NCBI GenBank assembly: GCA_013360215.1
Contig: JABWCP010000011.1
Location: forward strand, 25,164-89,163
Source: a bacterium
GTDB taxonomy: Bacteria > CLD3 > SB21
Length of the DNA: 64,000 bases
Direction: 5' to 3'
The notes beneath the pieces are model-generated. The model had not been told where the DNA came from. It ran no database searches and saw only the letters and a program-made list of their open reading frames with translations. The translations under genes and the position numbers were made by a program. Shown here piece by piece: positions 35,662 through 45,098 of the stretch; position 1 is the first letter of the stretch, and each line of letters opens with the position of its first letter.

Positions 35662-37857
35662 CTATAAATTACGTTTCCAAAATTCAATCATGGTTTTGCA
35701 TAGATGCAGTTTGGCCGCTGTATCCGTAAACGTATGTTTGCGCATGGGGTACATCATCATTTCAAAACGTTTATCCGCGCGAATCAGCTCGTCAACAAAG
35801 TGCCATGTATTTTGCGGATGGACATTATCGTCATACGTGCCATGCACTAGGAGTAATCTTCCGCTCAGGTTTTTCGCATACCGGTTGAGATCTGTTTTAA
35901 GATAACCATCCGGATTTTCCTGAGGGGTCTTCATTGTAGCTTCACCATATTTGGTATCATAATAATGCCAACTAGTGAGCGGAGCGACGGCGACACCGGC
36001 TTTAAAAAGCGAAGTTCGTGTCATGGCCAGTAGAGTAAAGGTTCCGCCACCACTGCGACCCCATATGCCAATACGTTCGGGGTTAACGAATGATCGCGTT
36101 TTAATCCAAGCCACGGCATCCTCTAGATCGCGTAATTCACCGTCGCTGGCTTGCATGCGGACAACGGTATTTTCCAGTATTTTGCTGATTCCGGTAGCGC
36201 TTCTATTATCCACGGTGATGACGATATATCCGTCGCGCACCCATAACTGATGCGGCATGATGGTTTCTTTCGGCCAACGGTGATTGACTTGCGGTGCGCT
36301 CGGGCCACCGTACACATGGAGAATGACGGGGTATTTTTTGGTCGAATCAAAATCGGCAGGACGCAGCATCATTGCGGGCATCGGAAAACTGTCACGCGTG
36401 GCGATCGTAAAAAAACGGTATGGTACGAATCCCAAAGTACGCGCATACGTTGTATCCGCCGCGGCGATCACTTGTTTGATGGAGCCGTCCGGTTTGTGCA
36501 ACGTAAGGGAAGGTGGTGTATCGGCGGATGAATGATGGTACATTAGAAACCGTCCGTCCGGACTTAGTGTCGCATCATACGTACCATCTTTGATCGAAAG
36601 TCTTTTTTTATTTTTTCCGTCAAAACGAATGCTGTAAATGTGGCGTTCAATCGAAGATTTTTCCAGTGACTGATAATATAAGGTCTGCGTTTTTTCATCT
36701 ATACCGACCACACCGCCTTTGCTGTACAGCGTTGTCATTTGTACAGACCATGTTCCAGACGTAACGGGACGTATCAAGCGCCCGTCACTTTGATAATGAT
36801 ACAGATGCGTGTATCCGCTGCGTTGAGACGACCAGATAAATTCGCTGCCACCTTTTAAAAAATACAAATCGTTGTGTTCGCGGACAAATCCGGAGTTGGT
36901 TTCTGAAAGTATCCGTGTAGGTTTTCCGGAAGCCGCATCTACAAAATAAAGATTCAATTCGGTTTGCGAACGGTTCATCGTCTGCATGGCCAATCGCTTG
37001 TTGTCGGGAAGCCATTTTACCCGCACGATGTATTCATACGTCAGGCCGGTCATATCCACAGCCACCGTTTTTCCGGTATTCATGTTTCTGCAGTGCAGGG
37101 TAGCGATAGGATTGACGCTTCCGGTTTTAGGATAACGTTGGTGTATCAATGCCGGAACGGCGGGTTTATAATCCTGAAAAACCACATCGTCAACTTGCGA
37201 TTCATCAAATTTATAAAACGCAAGTAGCGAACCGTCGTCTGACCAAAAGCTGCCAAGCTCTTCGCGATCGTAGATTTCTTCCCAATAAACCCAGGACAAA
37301 CGACCGTTTAGTAATGTCGAACTTCCGTCGGAGGTGATCCGTGTTTCTTTTTGCGAAACAAGATCGTAACTAAACAAATCATTGTGGCGGACGTAAACGA
37401 CTTTTTTTCCGTCCGGAGCAAGCCGGGGCGCCATTTCTTCGTCCGATGTCGCGGTTACGCGCGTCCATTGTGATGTTTTAAAGTGAAAGATAAATACGTC
37501 GCCTTCAAAAGAAAATAAGGCCAGCGATCCAGATGCATCCAAACCCTCCGGCCAAGGCAATGCGGGGGGAGCGGAGGAGATATGTTTTTGTAAACCCGCG
37601 ATAGCCGTACGCATATCAAAGAGTGTAAAGCGTTCCCCGCTTTGGGGATTCAACATTTGATAAGAACGTTCGGACCATGCGACGCGTGTGTCGTAAAGTA
37701 TAATGGTATTCTGCGAAGTCCAAAAATAAGAAGGCGCTTCGGTGCGTTGTTTAATTTCACCGTTGTACAGATATTCAGGTGTGAGTGTTACGTTCGTTTG
37801 AGCGTAAACGGGCGCGGTTATCATCGCCGCTATGATCCATAATAATCTTTTTTTCAT
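35662..37857 (-). CDS. S9B dipeptidyl-peptidase IV-like protease
   Basis: A 731-residue exported serine peptidase. A signal peptide is followed by a DPP IV N-terminal beta-propeller (about residues 80-450, with a WVYWEEIYDREELGSFWS segment typical of the substrate-binding Glu-Glu motif) and an S9 alpha/beta hydrolase domain (about 490-731). The nucleophile is in GIWGRSGGGTF, the acid in VHGTYDDNVHPQN and the His in MRKHTF. The double Glu in the propeller predicts removal of N-terminal dipeptides, usually X-Pro. It is probably periplasmic. Confidence 0.93.
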   Translation of the reverse strand: MKKRLLWIIAAMITAPVYAQTNVTLTPEYLYNGEIKQRTEAPSYFWTSQNTIILYDTRVAWSERSYQMLNPQSGERFTLFDMRTAIAGLQKHISSAPPALPWPEGLDASGSLALFSFEGDVFIFHFKTSQWTRVTATSDEEMAPRLAPDGKKVVYVRHNDLFSYDLVSQKETRITSDGSSTLLNGRLSWVYWEEIYDREELGSFWSDDGSLLAFYKFDESQVDDVVFQDYKPAVPALIHQRYPKTGSVNPIATLHCRNMNTGKTVAVDMTGLTYEYIVRVKWLPDNKRLAMQTMNRSQTELNLYFVDAASGKPTRILSETNSGFVREHNDLYFLKGGSEFIWSSQRSGYTHLYHYQSDGRLIRPVTSGTWSVQMTTLYSKGGVVGIDEKTQTLYYQSLEKSSIERHIYSIRFDGKNKKRLSIKDGTYDATLSPDGRFLMYHHSSADTPPSLTLHKPDGSIKQVIAAADTTYARTLGFVPYRFFTIATRDSFPMPAMMLRPADFDSTKKYPVILHVYGGPSAPQVNHRWPKETIMPHQLWVRDGYIVITVDNRSATGISKILENTVVRMQASDGELRDLEDAVAWIKTRSFVNPERIGIWGRSGGGTFTLLAMTRTSLFKAGVAVAPLTSWHYYDTKYGEATMKTPQENPDGYLKTDLNRYAKNLSGRLLLVHGTYDDNVHPQNTWHFVDELIRADKRFEMMMYPMRKHTFTDTAAKLHLCKTMIEFWKRNL

Positions 37858-37884
37858 ACATCACTTTGCCGGTATTATGGGTTG

Positions 37885-38604
37885 TTATGCATTGTTGGGA
37901 TTCATTCGAAGCTGGATTGCGTGCAATTTTTTTCCGGTACGATACCCGTGAATTCCCATAGCCGGTCCGATCATCCAATACGTTAAGCCGGCCCAATTGG
38001 CCATAGCGGAGCCGCCGTATAAAAGTAAAGAGGTTGAAAAAAGCGCAATACCGATATTGATGATATATGAACGCCGTTCGGAACGGGCAATGAAAATCTC
38101 TGCTTCATTAAGTTCAAATCGCGCGCGAAGACGGTACGCATGGTGGTACAGCAAGGCATAGATACCGCACACGGCGATGTATCCTGCATTGTAGATGTAC
38201 ATCATGTCGTCGCCTTGACCCGCCGCGATCGGCGGTTGTTCATAAGCAACACCCAACATCATATTGACGACGAGGGTCATGACAAATTTGAGCGGATAAA
38301 CAAAGAATAACACTACAAAAAGGAGCGCGGCATTCCAAACAATTGTAAAACGGTCTTGTAAACCGAAACGTCTGAAAAATTTATAATGCCAATACCATAA
38401 CATCACCAAGATCGTAAAACACGTGGCAAATGCCGGGAAACCGCGCATGGTTTCCAAAAGCTGGGAAAGGTTTTTGGGTACTTCAAGTGAAACGACCAGC
38501 AAAGTCATTGCAAAAGCAAATACCGCATCGCTGAAAGCTTCCACACGGGTGACTTCATGCCCGCGCCAGCGAAAATGAGGGTCAAGCGCTTGATTACTCA
38601 GCAT
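37885..38604 (-). CDS. TMEM175-like (DUF1211) potassium channel
   Basis: A 239-residue membrane protein with six predicted spans. It carries the TMEM175 hallmark (R)VEAFSDAVFAFAMTLLV in the first helix, where the FSD motif forms the K+ pore in characterised members. Bacterial homologues contain a single six-helix repeat and assemble as tetramers, which fits this length. It follows the NUDIX gene by 45 bases. Confidence 0.9.
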   Translation of the reverse strand: MLSNQALDPHFRWRGHEVTRVEAFSDAVFAFAMTLLVVSLEVPKNLSQLLETMRGFPAFATCFTILVMLWYWHYKFFRRFGLQDRFTIVWNAALLFVVLFFVYPLKFVMTLVVNMMLGVAYEQPPIAAGQGDDMMYIYNAGYIAVCGIYALLYHHAYRLRARFELNEAEIFIARSERRSYIINIGIALFSTSLLLYGGSAMANWAGLTYWMIGPAMGIHGYRTGKKLHAIQLRMNPNNA

Positions 38605-38649
38605 AACGACCTCGCTAATTTCGAAGTTAGTCTGGAAAAAGAAGAAACG

Positions 38650-39201
38650 TTAAAGATTGTTTTGCATTACGGCAGTTTTTCGCGCCATACGGAGTACGGA
38701 TTCTTCTGTTGTATAATCGGCAATGCGATTCAACGCAATCCAAGCTAAATCTTTGGACTCGGAAGAAATGCGCAGCGGTATGGCATCATCTATTTCGATC
38801 AGAAACCGCACGTCGTAATGAAGATGCGCCGCGTCCGATTTGTGCGGCGGAATTTCGTGAATATCCAAATCAAAGGGCATATCGGACAAAAGCGTTGTCG
38901 CTTCGACACCGGATTCTTCCTGCGCTTCGCGCAAGGCCACGCGATCTACATGGGGATCGCCATCCGCATGCCCGCCTAATTGCAGCCATCGGTTGAGTTT
39001 GCCGTGATGCGTCAGTAAAACTTTATCGCGCGAGGGGTTGACGATCCATGCGCTGCCGGTAATGTGCCCGATGGACAGATAACGTTCAAAACAATCGGGG
39101 TATGTGTGGACAAAATTCAACATACGATCGCGCATCGCCGATTCGTGCGGATCGCTCGGATGGTATGCGTTTAATCGGGAGATCAACCAGTTGCGATGCA
39201 T
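38650..39201 (-). CDS. NUDIX hydrolase
   Basis: A 183-residue protein with a Nudix box, GGHADGDPHVDRVALREAQEESGV. The REAQEESG core, which holds the metal-binding glutamates, is intact, while the first Glu of the general GX5EX7REUXEEXGU pattern is Pro; I recall this as a recurring variant of this subfamily. The segment WIVNPSRDKVLLTHHGKLNRWLQLGGH precedes it. The substrate is unknown. It starts 3 bases after the receiver-kinase stop. Confidence 0.9.
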   Translation of the reverse strand: MHRNWLISRLNAYHPSDPHESAMRDRMLNFVHTYPDCFERYLSIGHITGSAWIVNPSRDKVLLTHHGKLNRWLQLGGHADGDPHVDRVALREAQEESGVEATTLLSDMPFDLDIHEIPPHKSDAAHLHYDVRFLIEIDDAIPLRISSESKDLAWIALNRIADYTTEESVLRMARKTAVMQNNL

Positions 39202-39204
39202 GGC

Positions 39205-40440
39205 TTAAGAGACGTTGCGCGGATCAACGGGCAGATACACAGTAAATGTAGAGCCCATACCGGGAGCCGATTCTACTTCGATGCGGCCATGGTGCTTTTT
39301 GATGATTTCAGCAGAGATAGATAGGCCGAAACCGGTACCTTCGCTTTCCGGTTTGGTCGTAAATCCTGGATCAAAAATCTTACCGATGATGTCTTTAGGA
39401 ATACCTGCGCCATGGTCAGTGATAGCGATACGAACCGTGGTATTTTCTTGGCGGGTTTGTATGGTGACTTTGCCGTCCGCCGGTGAGGCTTGTGCCGCAT
39501 TATTGATAAGATTGATCAATACTTGGGATAGCGGCCCCGGTAATCCCAGAATGTGTGATACGACACCAAAATCTTTTACAAATTCGAGGTGATGTTTGAA
39601 TTTTGCTTTCAGAAGTGTGAGTGAACGTTCGATCTGCTGGTGTATATCGGTTTGAACAAATTCGGCGTCATCAAGCCGCGAAAAACCACGCAAATCTTCG
39701 ACAATTTCTGTAACCAGATCACACGAGTGTTTGATCACACCGACTGCCGTTTCAAAATTCTGCAACACTTCTTCGATGTTATATCGATCCTTAACAGCCG
39801 ACTTAAATTGTTCGGCTGTCTTTTGACCGGTCGTGAGTGCGTTGACTTCGATAAAAAGGTTTTTGACATCCGCCCATTCCAGCGAAATCAATTTGGTCGA
39901 ATTGCTTATATTGTTTATCGGGTTGCGGATCTCGTGGGCAATGCTGCTCATGAGTTTGCCCAACATGGACATTTTTTCGGAGCGAACCAGTTGCTCCTGA
40001 GCATTTTTCAGGTTTTCGTAAGCCGTCTTGATTTCAAGATGGGCCCGTTCGAGAGCCCGGCTTTGGGCGAAGAAATCCAGGCTGCGTTTAACAATAATAC
40101 GCAGATCATCGGTTTCAAATGGTTTGGTCACATACTGGAATACGCGCCCCGCATTGATGGATTCGATCAAATCTTTGACGTCGGTATAACCGGTGAGAAT
40201 AATGCGGATGCAGTCGGGGTTAACGCTGATGGAGCGGTTGAGAAATTCGGTTCCGGACATGACCGGCATTCGTTGATCGGAAATTATCAGCGCGATATTG
40301 GGATTTTTCTCAAGGATTTCAAGGCCGTCTTTTCCGTTGGTGGCCGTGTGCACTTTATATTCATCACTCAAAAGACGCGATAAAACAGAAAGTACATTTT
40401 CTTCATCATCCACGACCAGGATTTCGTGATGATTCAGCAT
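39205..40440 (-). CDS. Receiver-histidine kinase hybrid (soluble)
   Basis: A 411-residue cytoplasmic protein with the receiver domain first (about residues 5-120; acidic DDEE, phospho-acceptor Asp55 in ISDQRMP, Lys in VTKPF), then a coiled linker and a HisKA domain with His169 (SIAHEIRNPINN), and a HATPase with LINLINNAAQA, DHGAGIP and GTGFGLSI. The receiver-first order suggests a kinase controlled by upstream phosphorylation. I start it at 40440, where GGAG lies 8 bases upstream; an ATG at 40488 has no ribosome site. Confidence 0.9.
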   Translation of the reverse strand: MLNHHEILVVDDEENVLSVLSRLLSDEYKVHTATNGKDGLEILEKNPNIALIISDQRMPVMSGTEFLNRSISVNPDCIRIILTGYTDVKDLIESINAGRVFQYVTKPFETDDLRIIVKRSLDFFAQSRALERAHLEIKTAYENLKNAQEQLVRSEKMSMLGKLMSSIAHEIRNPINNISNSTKLISLEWADVKNLFIEVNALTTGQKTAEQFKSAVKDRYNIEEVLQNFETAVGVIKHSCDLVTEIVEDLRGFSRLDDAEFVQTDIHQQIERSLTLLKAKFKHHLEFVKDFGVVSHILGLPGPLSQVLINLINNAAQASPADGKVTIQTRQENTTVRIAITDHGAGIPKDIIGKIFDPGFTTKPESEGTGFGLSISAEIIKKHHGRIEVESAPGMGSTFTVYLPVDPRNVS

Positions 40441-40558
40441 ATTGCTGTCTCCGGTATCCTGCGAATGCGGAAGACGTTTGAGCGACATAGGATTGTATTG
40501 AGATGGTGGCTTGAAATTTGAAAAAAATACGTTCTGAGTGAGTTTAAATCAAGAATAA

Positions 40559-41395
40559 TCATTTATTGTTTTTCCAGCGACGGTGAAACCAAAACCATTG
40601 TTCGGGAGCGGAACGGATTGCCGATTCGATCAACGCGGTATAATGCGATGAGAACGATGTTTCCGACGCAGAAATGGTGTCAATGGAAAACACAAATTGA
40701 TCCGAAGTTTCACGTTTTCCAAGACAAAGCCAAGCCCGGCATCCCGTGCGTCGGACGAGCATTTCAGGACCGGCCGGTGCAAAACACGGTTGAGAAAAAA
40801 AATGCACAGGTATTTTATTGTGACCGAAATCCTGATCCGAAAGCAAAGCCAAAGCGTGACCGGATCGAAGTGTTCTGAGTATGCCGTAAATATCATCTTC
40901 GTACAAAACTCTCATGCCACAGCGTGTGCGATGCCGAAATAACCATGCATCCACATACGGATTCGTTTGACGGCGTACTACCACCGCCAGCGAAACGCCA
41001 TGCGCGATCAACGCTTTTCCCATCAATTCCCAATTCCCAAAATGGGCGGAGATCAAAACCGAGTTGCGCAAGTTTTGCCAATCCCAATCGTCCGGTAAGC
41101 GGAATGAAAATTGTTTAGTATGAGTGCCATCGTAACGGTCCAATACCAGGAGTTCTGCAAATGTTTTGCCGAACTGGCGGTATGTTTGCCTGAGAATGCG
41201 TTGTATCGCAGAAGCATCAAACAAACCCGTGCGTACCAGATTAGAATACGCTACGCCATGACGGATTTTAAAAAAATGAAATACGTCACCGATGAAGGTT
41301 CCGATGGATGGAACGAGAGACAGAGGAATAACTAAAAGAAAATAACGAAAAAAAAGCAGAATTAAATATTCGATCCGCCAGATCAAACGTTTCAT
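40559..41395 (-). CDS. Lipid A biosynthesis acyltransferase (LpxL/HtrB family)
   Basis: A 278-residue inner-membrane enzyme that adds a secondary acyl chain to lipid A precursors. A hydrophobic N-terminal helix (about residues 8-30) anchors it. The catalytic HX4E motif is HFGNWE (His118, Glu123), followed by VVRRQTNPY and LLSDQDFG. Its presence shows that the organism makes an LPS-type outer membrane. The start at 41395 overlaps the RNase H stop (ATGA), so the two are translationally coupled. Confidence 0.9.
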   Translation of the reverse strand: MKRLIWRIEYLILLFFRYFLLVIPLSLVPSIGTFIGDVFHFFKIRHGVAYSNLVRTGLFDASAIQRILRQTYRQFGKTFAELLVLDRYDGTHTKQFSFRLPDDWDWQNLRNSVLISAHFGNWELMGKALIAHGVSLAVVVRRQTNPYVDAWLFRHRTRCGMRVLYEDDIYGILRTLRSGHALALLSDQDFGHNKIPVHFFSQPCFAPAGPEMLVRRTGCRAWLCLGKRETSDQFVFSIDTISASETSFSSHYTALIESAIRSAPEQWFWFHRRWKNNK

Positions 41396-41844
41396 TGAAC
41401 CGACAAGGCTTCGTTGCACAACGTGTCCACGCGTTCATTATAGTGGATGCCGGCGTGGCCTTTGACTTTTTCAAAGCGGACGGTATGCGTTTGGCATAGA
41501 TCGATGATGATTTCCCACAGGTCACGGTTTTTAACAGGGCTTTTGTCGGCGGTGCGCCAGCCGTTGCGTTGCCAGTTATCCAGCCACTTTTGATGGAAGG
41601 CGTTGACGATGTAAGCGCTATCGGAATGCAACGTGACCCGGCAAGGGCGTTTGAGCGCTTTAAGCGCTTCGGCGACGGCCGCCAATTCCATCCGATTATT
41701 GGTCGTGGCGTCTTCCGTTCCGGAAATTTCTTTACTTTTTCCATCCTCGGCGAGCAAAACAGCCGCCCATGCGCCGCGCCCGGGGTTACCCTTGCAGGCA
41801 CCGTCGGTGTAAATCGTGATATGAGGACTTTGTGATGTTGTCAT
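41392..41844 (-). CDS. rnhA: Ribonuclease HI
   Basis: Degrades the RNA strand of RNA-DNA hybrids. The 150-residue protein starts ITIYTDGACKGNPGRGAWAAVL, and the four catalytic acids can be placed at Asp14, Glu53 (NNRMELAAV), Asp75 (SDSAYI) and Asp140 (NERVD). VKGHAG, the flexible-loop histidine region, is also present. It heads the long minus-strand run that reaches the CHAT gene. Confidence 0.95.
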   Translation of the reverse strand: MTTSQSPHITIYTDGACKGNPGRGAWAAVLLAEDGKSKEISGTEDATTNNRMELAAVAEALKALKRPCRVTLHSDSAYIVNAFHQKWLDNWQRNGWRTADKSPVKNRDLWEIIIDLCQTHTVRFEKVKGHAGIHYNERVDTLCNEALSVQ

Positions 41845-42167
41845 AGCTACATTTTATAAAAATTATCATCAACCAAAAGATTTTTTTTAAATAAGATCGA
41901 AACTGCATTGAACTTGACCTTGAATGTCCTACATCCTGTTTTCTTAGATGATAATCGCTTATACACAAGACAGGTCATGAAAGATCGGCTATTTCGTCTG
42001 GACATAGCAGGGAGTATGAAGAATGAGACTATACAAAAAATACGTGTTATGTTGAATAGACTCGAAAGTAATATTTCTTGCGATTACACTTCATTTTTCT
42101 TTACATTGGGGCGGTTCCGTCTTATCACTTATCAAATAACAACAAAAACCCTTTTTTGGAGGAGCGT
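41845..42167. other. 323-bp divergent intergenic region
   Basis: Between rnhA (-) and the YfiR-like gene (+). AT-rich, it must hold both promoters, but I find no convincing consensus -35/-10 pair. GGAGGAG at 42158-42164 is the ribosome site of the plus-strand gene. No other structure or reading frame is supported. Confidence 0.6.
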
Positions 42168-42713
42168 GTGAAACGATTGACCGTACTTATCGGTTTCGTG
42201 TGTTGTCCTATTTTGAGTTTGTTTGCTCAATATCAAATTGATGCCACAGAATCCGTGCATGTTCCCGTGCTGATCAAAAGTTTATCGTATGACAGCAAAC
42301 TCAAAGGCGGAAATCTTCTGATATTGTCGCGTACCGATGAAAACGGTAATCGCAATAAAGCGTCTTCGTTGTTTTCCGGGAAAACGATCAAATCCAACAC
42401 ATTACAGGCGTTTGACGGGACGTATTCCGGTAAAGCAGCATTGGCCTCCATACTTGATAATCTCGGCGTACATCTGATATACATATGTGATGATCTGACA
42501 GCGGCCCAGGTGTCGGAAATTTCGGCTTTGTGTAATGCTAAAAGTATCCTGAGTATATCCGGAGTAACGGATCATGTGACCACAGGGTTGGTCAGTTTAT
42601 CGGTGTCCAATGAAGGCGGGAAAACAAAAACATTTCTGAATAAAACGAAGATGCGTGCTGAAGGCCACGCTTTTAGTGCGCAGTTTCTTCAGCTGTGTAA
42701 AATCGTCGAATAA
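42168..42713 (+). CDS. YfiR-like (DUF4154) periplasmic protein
   Basis: A 181-residue exported protein starting at a GTG with a strong ribosome site (GGAGGAG). A signal peptide (KRLTVLIGFVCCPILSLFAQ) precedes a domain resembling the YfiR/DUF4154 family: a strand giving HVPVLIKSLSYD, a middle LASILDNLGVHLIYICDDLTA, and the closing SILSISGVTDHVTTGLVSLSV, KTKTFLNKTKMRAEGHAFSAQFLQL. YfiR controls a membrane diguanylate cyclase in Pseudomonas; no GGDEF gene is adjacent here. A start at 42078 is possible but would bury the signal peptide. Confidence 0.8.
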   Translation: MKRLTVLIGFVCCPILSLFAQYQIDATESVHVPVLIKSLSYDSKLKGGNLLILSRTDENGNRNKASSLFSGKTIKSNTLQAFDGTYSGKAALASILDNLGVHLIYICDDLTAAQVSEISALCNAKSILSISGVTDHVTTGLVSLSVSNEGGKTKTFLNKTKMRAEGHAFSAQFLQLCKIVE

Positions 42714-42815
42714 GGTTGCGACGTTATATTGCTGTAAAAAAATATATCAAAAATTTATACTGATTTTTTGATGCGTTTCTGTAAGTTTTTGAAACGGTTT
42801 TTACAGATTGAAGGG

Positions 42816-43442
42816 TCAGATTTCGCCGCGTAAAGACTTGGTGATCACTTCGGCTTTGGAGTGGACATGCAATTTGCGGTAAATATTTTTGATGTGCGAA
42901 CGGATTGTCTCAATCGTCACATCCATGCGATCGGCGATCATTTTGTAACTCAAACCATCCACCAATCCCACCACGACTTCTTTCTCTTTATCGGACAGCG
43001 TTGACTGAGGTTTTTGTGACGGCGCGGGATAAAAGTGCTGAATCACTTTGCGGGCTATCTGCGGTGACATCGGTGCACCGCCGTTATGCAATTCGTCCAG
43101 TGATCGTGCAATATCCGCAAACGGAGTATTTTTGATAAGATAACCGGATGCACCGTTGCACAGGGCTTCAAAAATTCGCGCCGGATCATCATGGACCGTA
43201 AACATCACGATGTCCGTATCGGGAAATTTTTCCCGGAAGAGACGTATTGCACTCAATCCCGACATACCGGGTAAGCCTATGTCGAGAATCAGAATATCAG
43301 GCGTATGCGTTTTGAACGCTTCCAAATCTTCTTCGACGGATCCGGCGGAAGTCGTTATCGTAAAACGGTTGTCTTTTTTCAAAAATGCCGTCACATTCTG
43401 GCGAATTTCCGCGTCGTCCTCGATCATCGCAATGCGTATCAT
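42816..43442 (-). CDS. NarL/FixJ-family response regulator
   Basis: A 208-residue transcription factor with a receiver (phospho-acceptor Asp54 in LILDIGLPG, Lys in IKNTP) and a LuxR-type helix-turn-helix (LSDKEKEVVVGLVDGLSYK, then TIETIRSHIKNIYRKL). The start at 43442 has AAGGATCG upstream. The likely kinase is the propeller kinase at 45967, read in the same direction but separated by two enzyme genes. Confidence 0.92.
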   Translation of the reverse strand: MIRIAMIEDDAEIRQNVTAFLKKDNRFTITTSAGSVEEDLEAFKTHTPDILILDIGLPGMSGLSAIRLFREKFPDTDIVMFTVHDDPARIFEALCNGASGYLIKNTPFADIARSLDELHNGGAPMSPQIARKVIQHFYPAPSQKPQSTLSDKEKEVVVGLVDGLSYKMIADRMDVTIETIRSHIKNIYRKLHVHSKAEVITKSLRGEI

Positions 43443-43518
43443 AAACGATCCTTTGTAAAACATTCATCGCAAACTAAGGCCGTCATCGGAGAAAACCAAT
43501 CCCATAACGATGGGATGG

Positions 43519-44988
43519 CTAAGCTTCGACACGAAACCAGTCGGTTATGGCCGCGCTGTTTTCTTTGAACTCTTTGTGGCGAAATTCGTTGGCCGATCCG
43601 TCGTAAACGTAGCCTTTCGACCATGTTTTGTGATGGGACGCCACATCGCTAATCGCGCGAAGGATGAAATCCACCTCCTGGTCGGTCATCACCGGGTGAA
43701 GAGAAAGTCGTATCCAACCCGGTTTTTCGGACATGTCGCCGTGATCAATTTCGTCCGTGATGCGTTTGGAAAATTCGCGCGTCACATTGAGTAAATAATG
43801 ACCATACGTGCCGGCACAGGAACAGCCGCCGCGAACTTGAATGCCAAAGCGATCGTTGAGCAGTTTGACGCCGAGATTGTAGTGCAGACCGTCTATATAA
43901 AACGAAATGATGCCGAGGCGATGTTCGACATGATCGGCCAGTATGTGCAACCCCGGTGCCTGACGCAAAACCTGGAATACGCGCGGCAACATTTCTTCTT
44001 CTCTCGCCATCATACGCGACGGATCCATCGTTTCTTTGAGGCGAATCGCCATCGCGGCTTTGATCGCCTGCAAAAAAGGCGGTGTACCGCCGTCTTCGCG
44101 AATTTCGATATCCTGAAAATATTTATGTTCGCCCCAGGGGTTGGTCCATGTCACCGTACCGCCACCGGGTTGATCGGGAATTTTATTACCGTAAAGTTGA
44201 GCGTTGAAAATCAAAACACCGGGCGTGCCGGGTCCGCCGAGAAACTTATGCGGAGAGAAATAAATAGCATCCAGACGCGCATCGGTATCGGCGGGGTGCA
44301 TATTGATCGGTACATACGGCGCGGAGCATGCAAAATCCACAAAACAATACCCGCCGTTTTGATGCATGATTTTAGCTATGTCGTGATAGGGCGTTTGAAT
44401 CCCCGTGACGTTGGAACATGCGGTGACGGAAGCAATTTTCATAGGCCGGTTTTTGTAGCGTTCCAGCAGCCTTGAGAGATCGTTCAGATCCACCAAACCT
44501 TTTTCATCACGTCCAACTAATTCTACATCCGCGATGGTTTCCAGCCATGAGGTATGATTGGAGTGATGCTCCATGTGGGTTACAAAAATCACAGGGCGCT
44601 CCGCTTCGGGTACGGAAATGCGTCCGCTGAATTTTTCAGGAATGCGAAGATTGAGTATGCGTTGAAACTTGGCGACCGCACCGGTCATACCCGAACCCGC
44701 AAAAATTAAAACGTCATTAGGAGCGGCATTTACATGCCCTTTGATGATCGCTTTAGCTTCGTGGTACGCATGCGTCATTGTCGTTCCGGTAGTGGTGGTT
44801 TCCGTATGCGTATTGGCGACGTAAGGGCCGAACCGCGAAAGCAGTTGTTCCTCGATAGGACGATACAACCGTCCGCTTGCTACCCAGTCGGCGTAAACGA
44901 TGTGTTGTGTTCCGTACGGAGTTTGGACAGTCAGGTCGTGACCGATGGTGTTGGTACGAAATTTTTGGAAGTACTCTTCAAGTTTCAT
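43519..44988 (-). CDS. Class V aminotransferase / cysteine desulfurase-like enzyme
   Basis: A 489-residue PLP enzyme. It contains ADWVASGRLYRPIE, the PLP-phosphate loop FAGSGMTGAV, VTHMEHHSNHTSW, the PLP-binding VDFACSAP, the Schiff-base Lys in FSPHKFLGGPGTPGVL, and a late cysteine-containing GGCSCAG that could act as a persulfide site. The cysteine suggests a desulfurase- or selenocysteine-lyase-like reaction, but no Fe-S scaffold gene is nearby. The length exceeds the roughly 400 residues of SufS or IscS. Confidence 0.87.
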   Translation of the reverse strand: MKLEEYFQKFRTNTIGHDLTVQTPYGTQHIVYADWVASGRLYRPIEEQLLSRFGPYVANTHTETTTTGTTMTHAYHEAKAIIKGHVNAAPNDVLIFAGSGMTGAVAKFQRILNLRIPEKFSGRISVPEAERPVIFVTHMEHHSNHTSWLETIADVELVGRDEKGLVDLNDLSRLLERYKNRPMKIASVTACSNVTGIQTPYHDIAKIMHQNGGYCFVDFACSAPYVPINMHPADTDARLDAIYFSPHKFLGGPGTPGVLIFNAQLYGNKIPDQPGGGTVTWTNPWGEHKYFQDIEIREDGGTPPFLQAIKAAMAIRLKETMDPSRMMAREEEMLPRVFQVLRQAPGLHILADHVEHRLGIISFYIDGLHYNLGVKLLNDRFGIQVRGGCSCAGTYGHYLLNVTREFSKRITDEIDHGDMSEKPGWIRLSLHPVMTDQEVDFILRAISDVASHHKTWSKGYVYDGSANEFRHKEFKENSAAITDWFRVEA

Positions 44989-45098
44989 GAATGCAGAGCT
45001 TATAAGGGTTAATGATTTTTAAACCCGAGAGGATAATTAAAAAAACAACCAACTGCATGCAAAAAATCATCGGGTTTTCTGTACGTAAAATCGCTGTT

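Noticed and set aside
42746..42806. A/T-rich inverted segments between the convergent YfiR-like and NarL-type genes
   Set aside because: The stems are short and almost all A-T; they may act as a weak two-way terminator but are not distinguishable from AT-rich chance.
45021..45077. Possible hairpin AAACCCGA/TCGGGTTT downstream of the methyltransferase
   Set aside because: The stem is 8 bp with a loop of about 40 bases and there is no T run on the needed strand.
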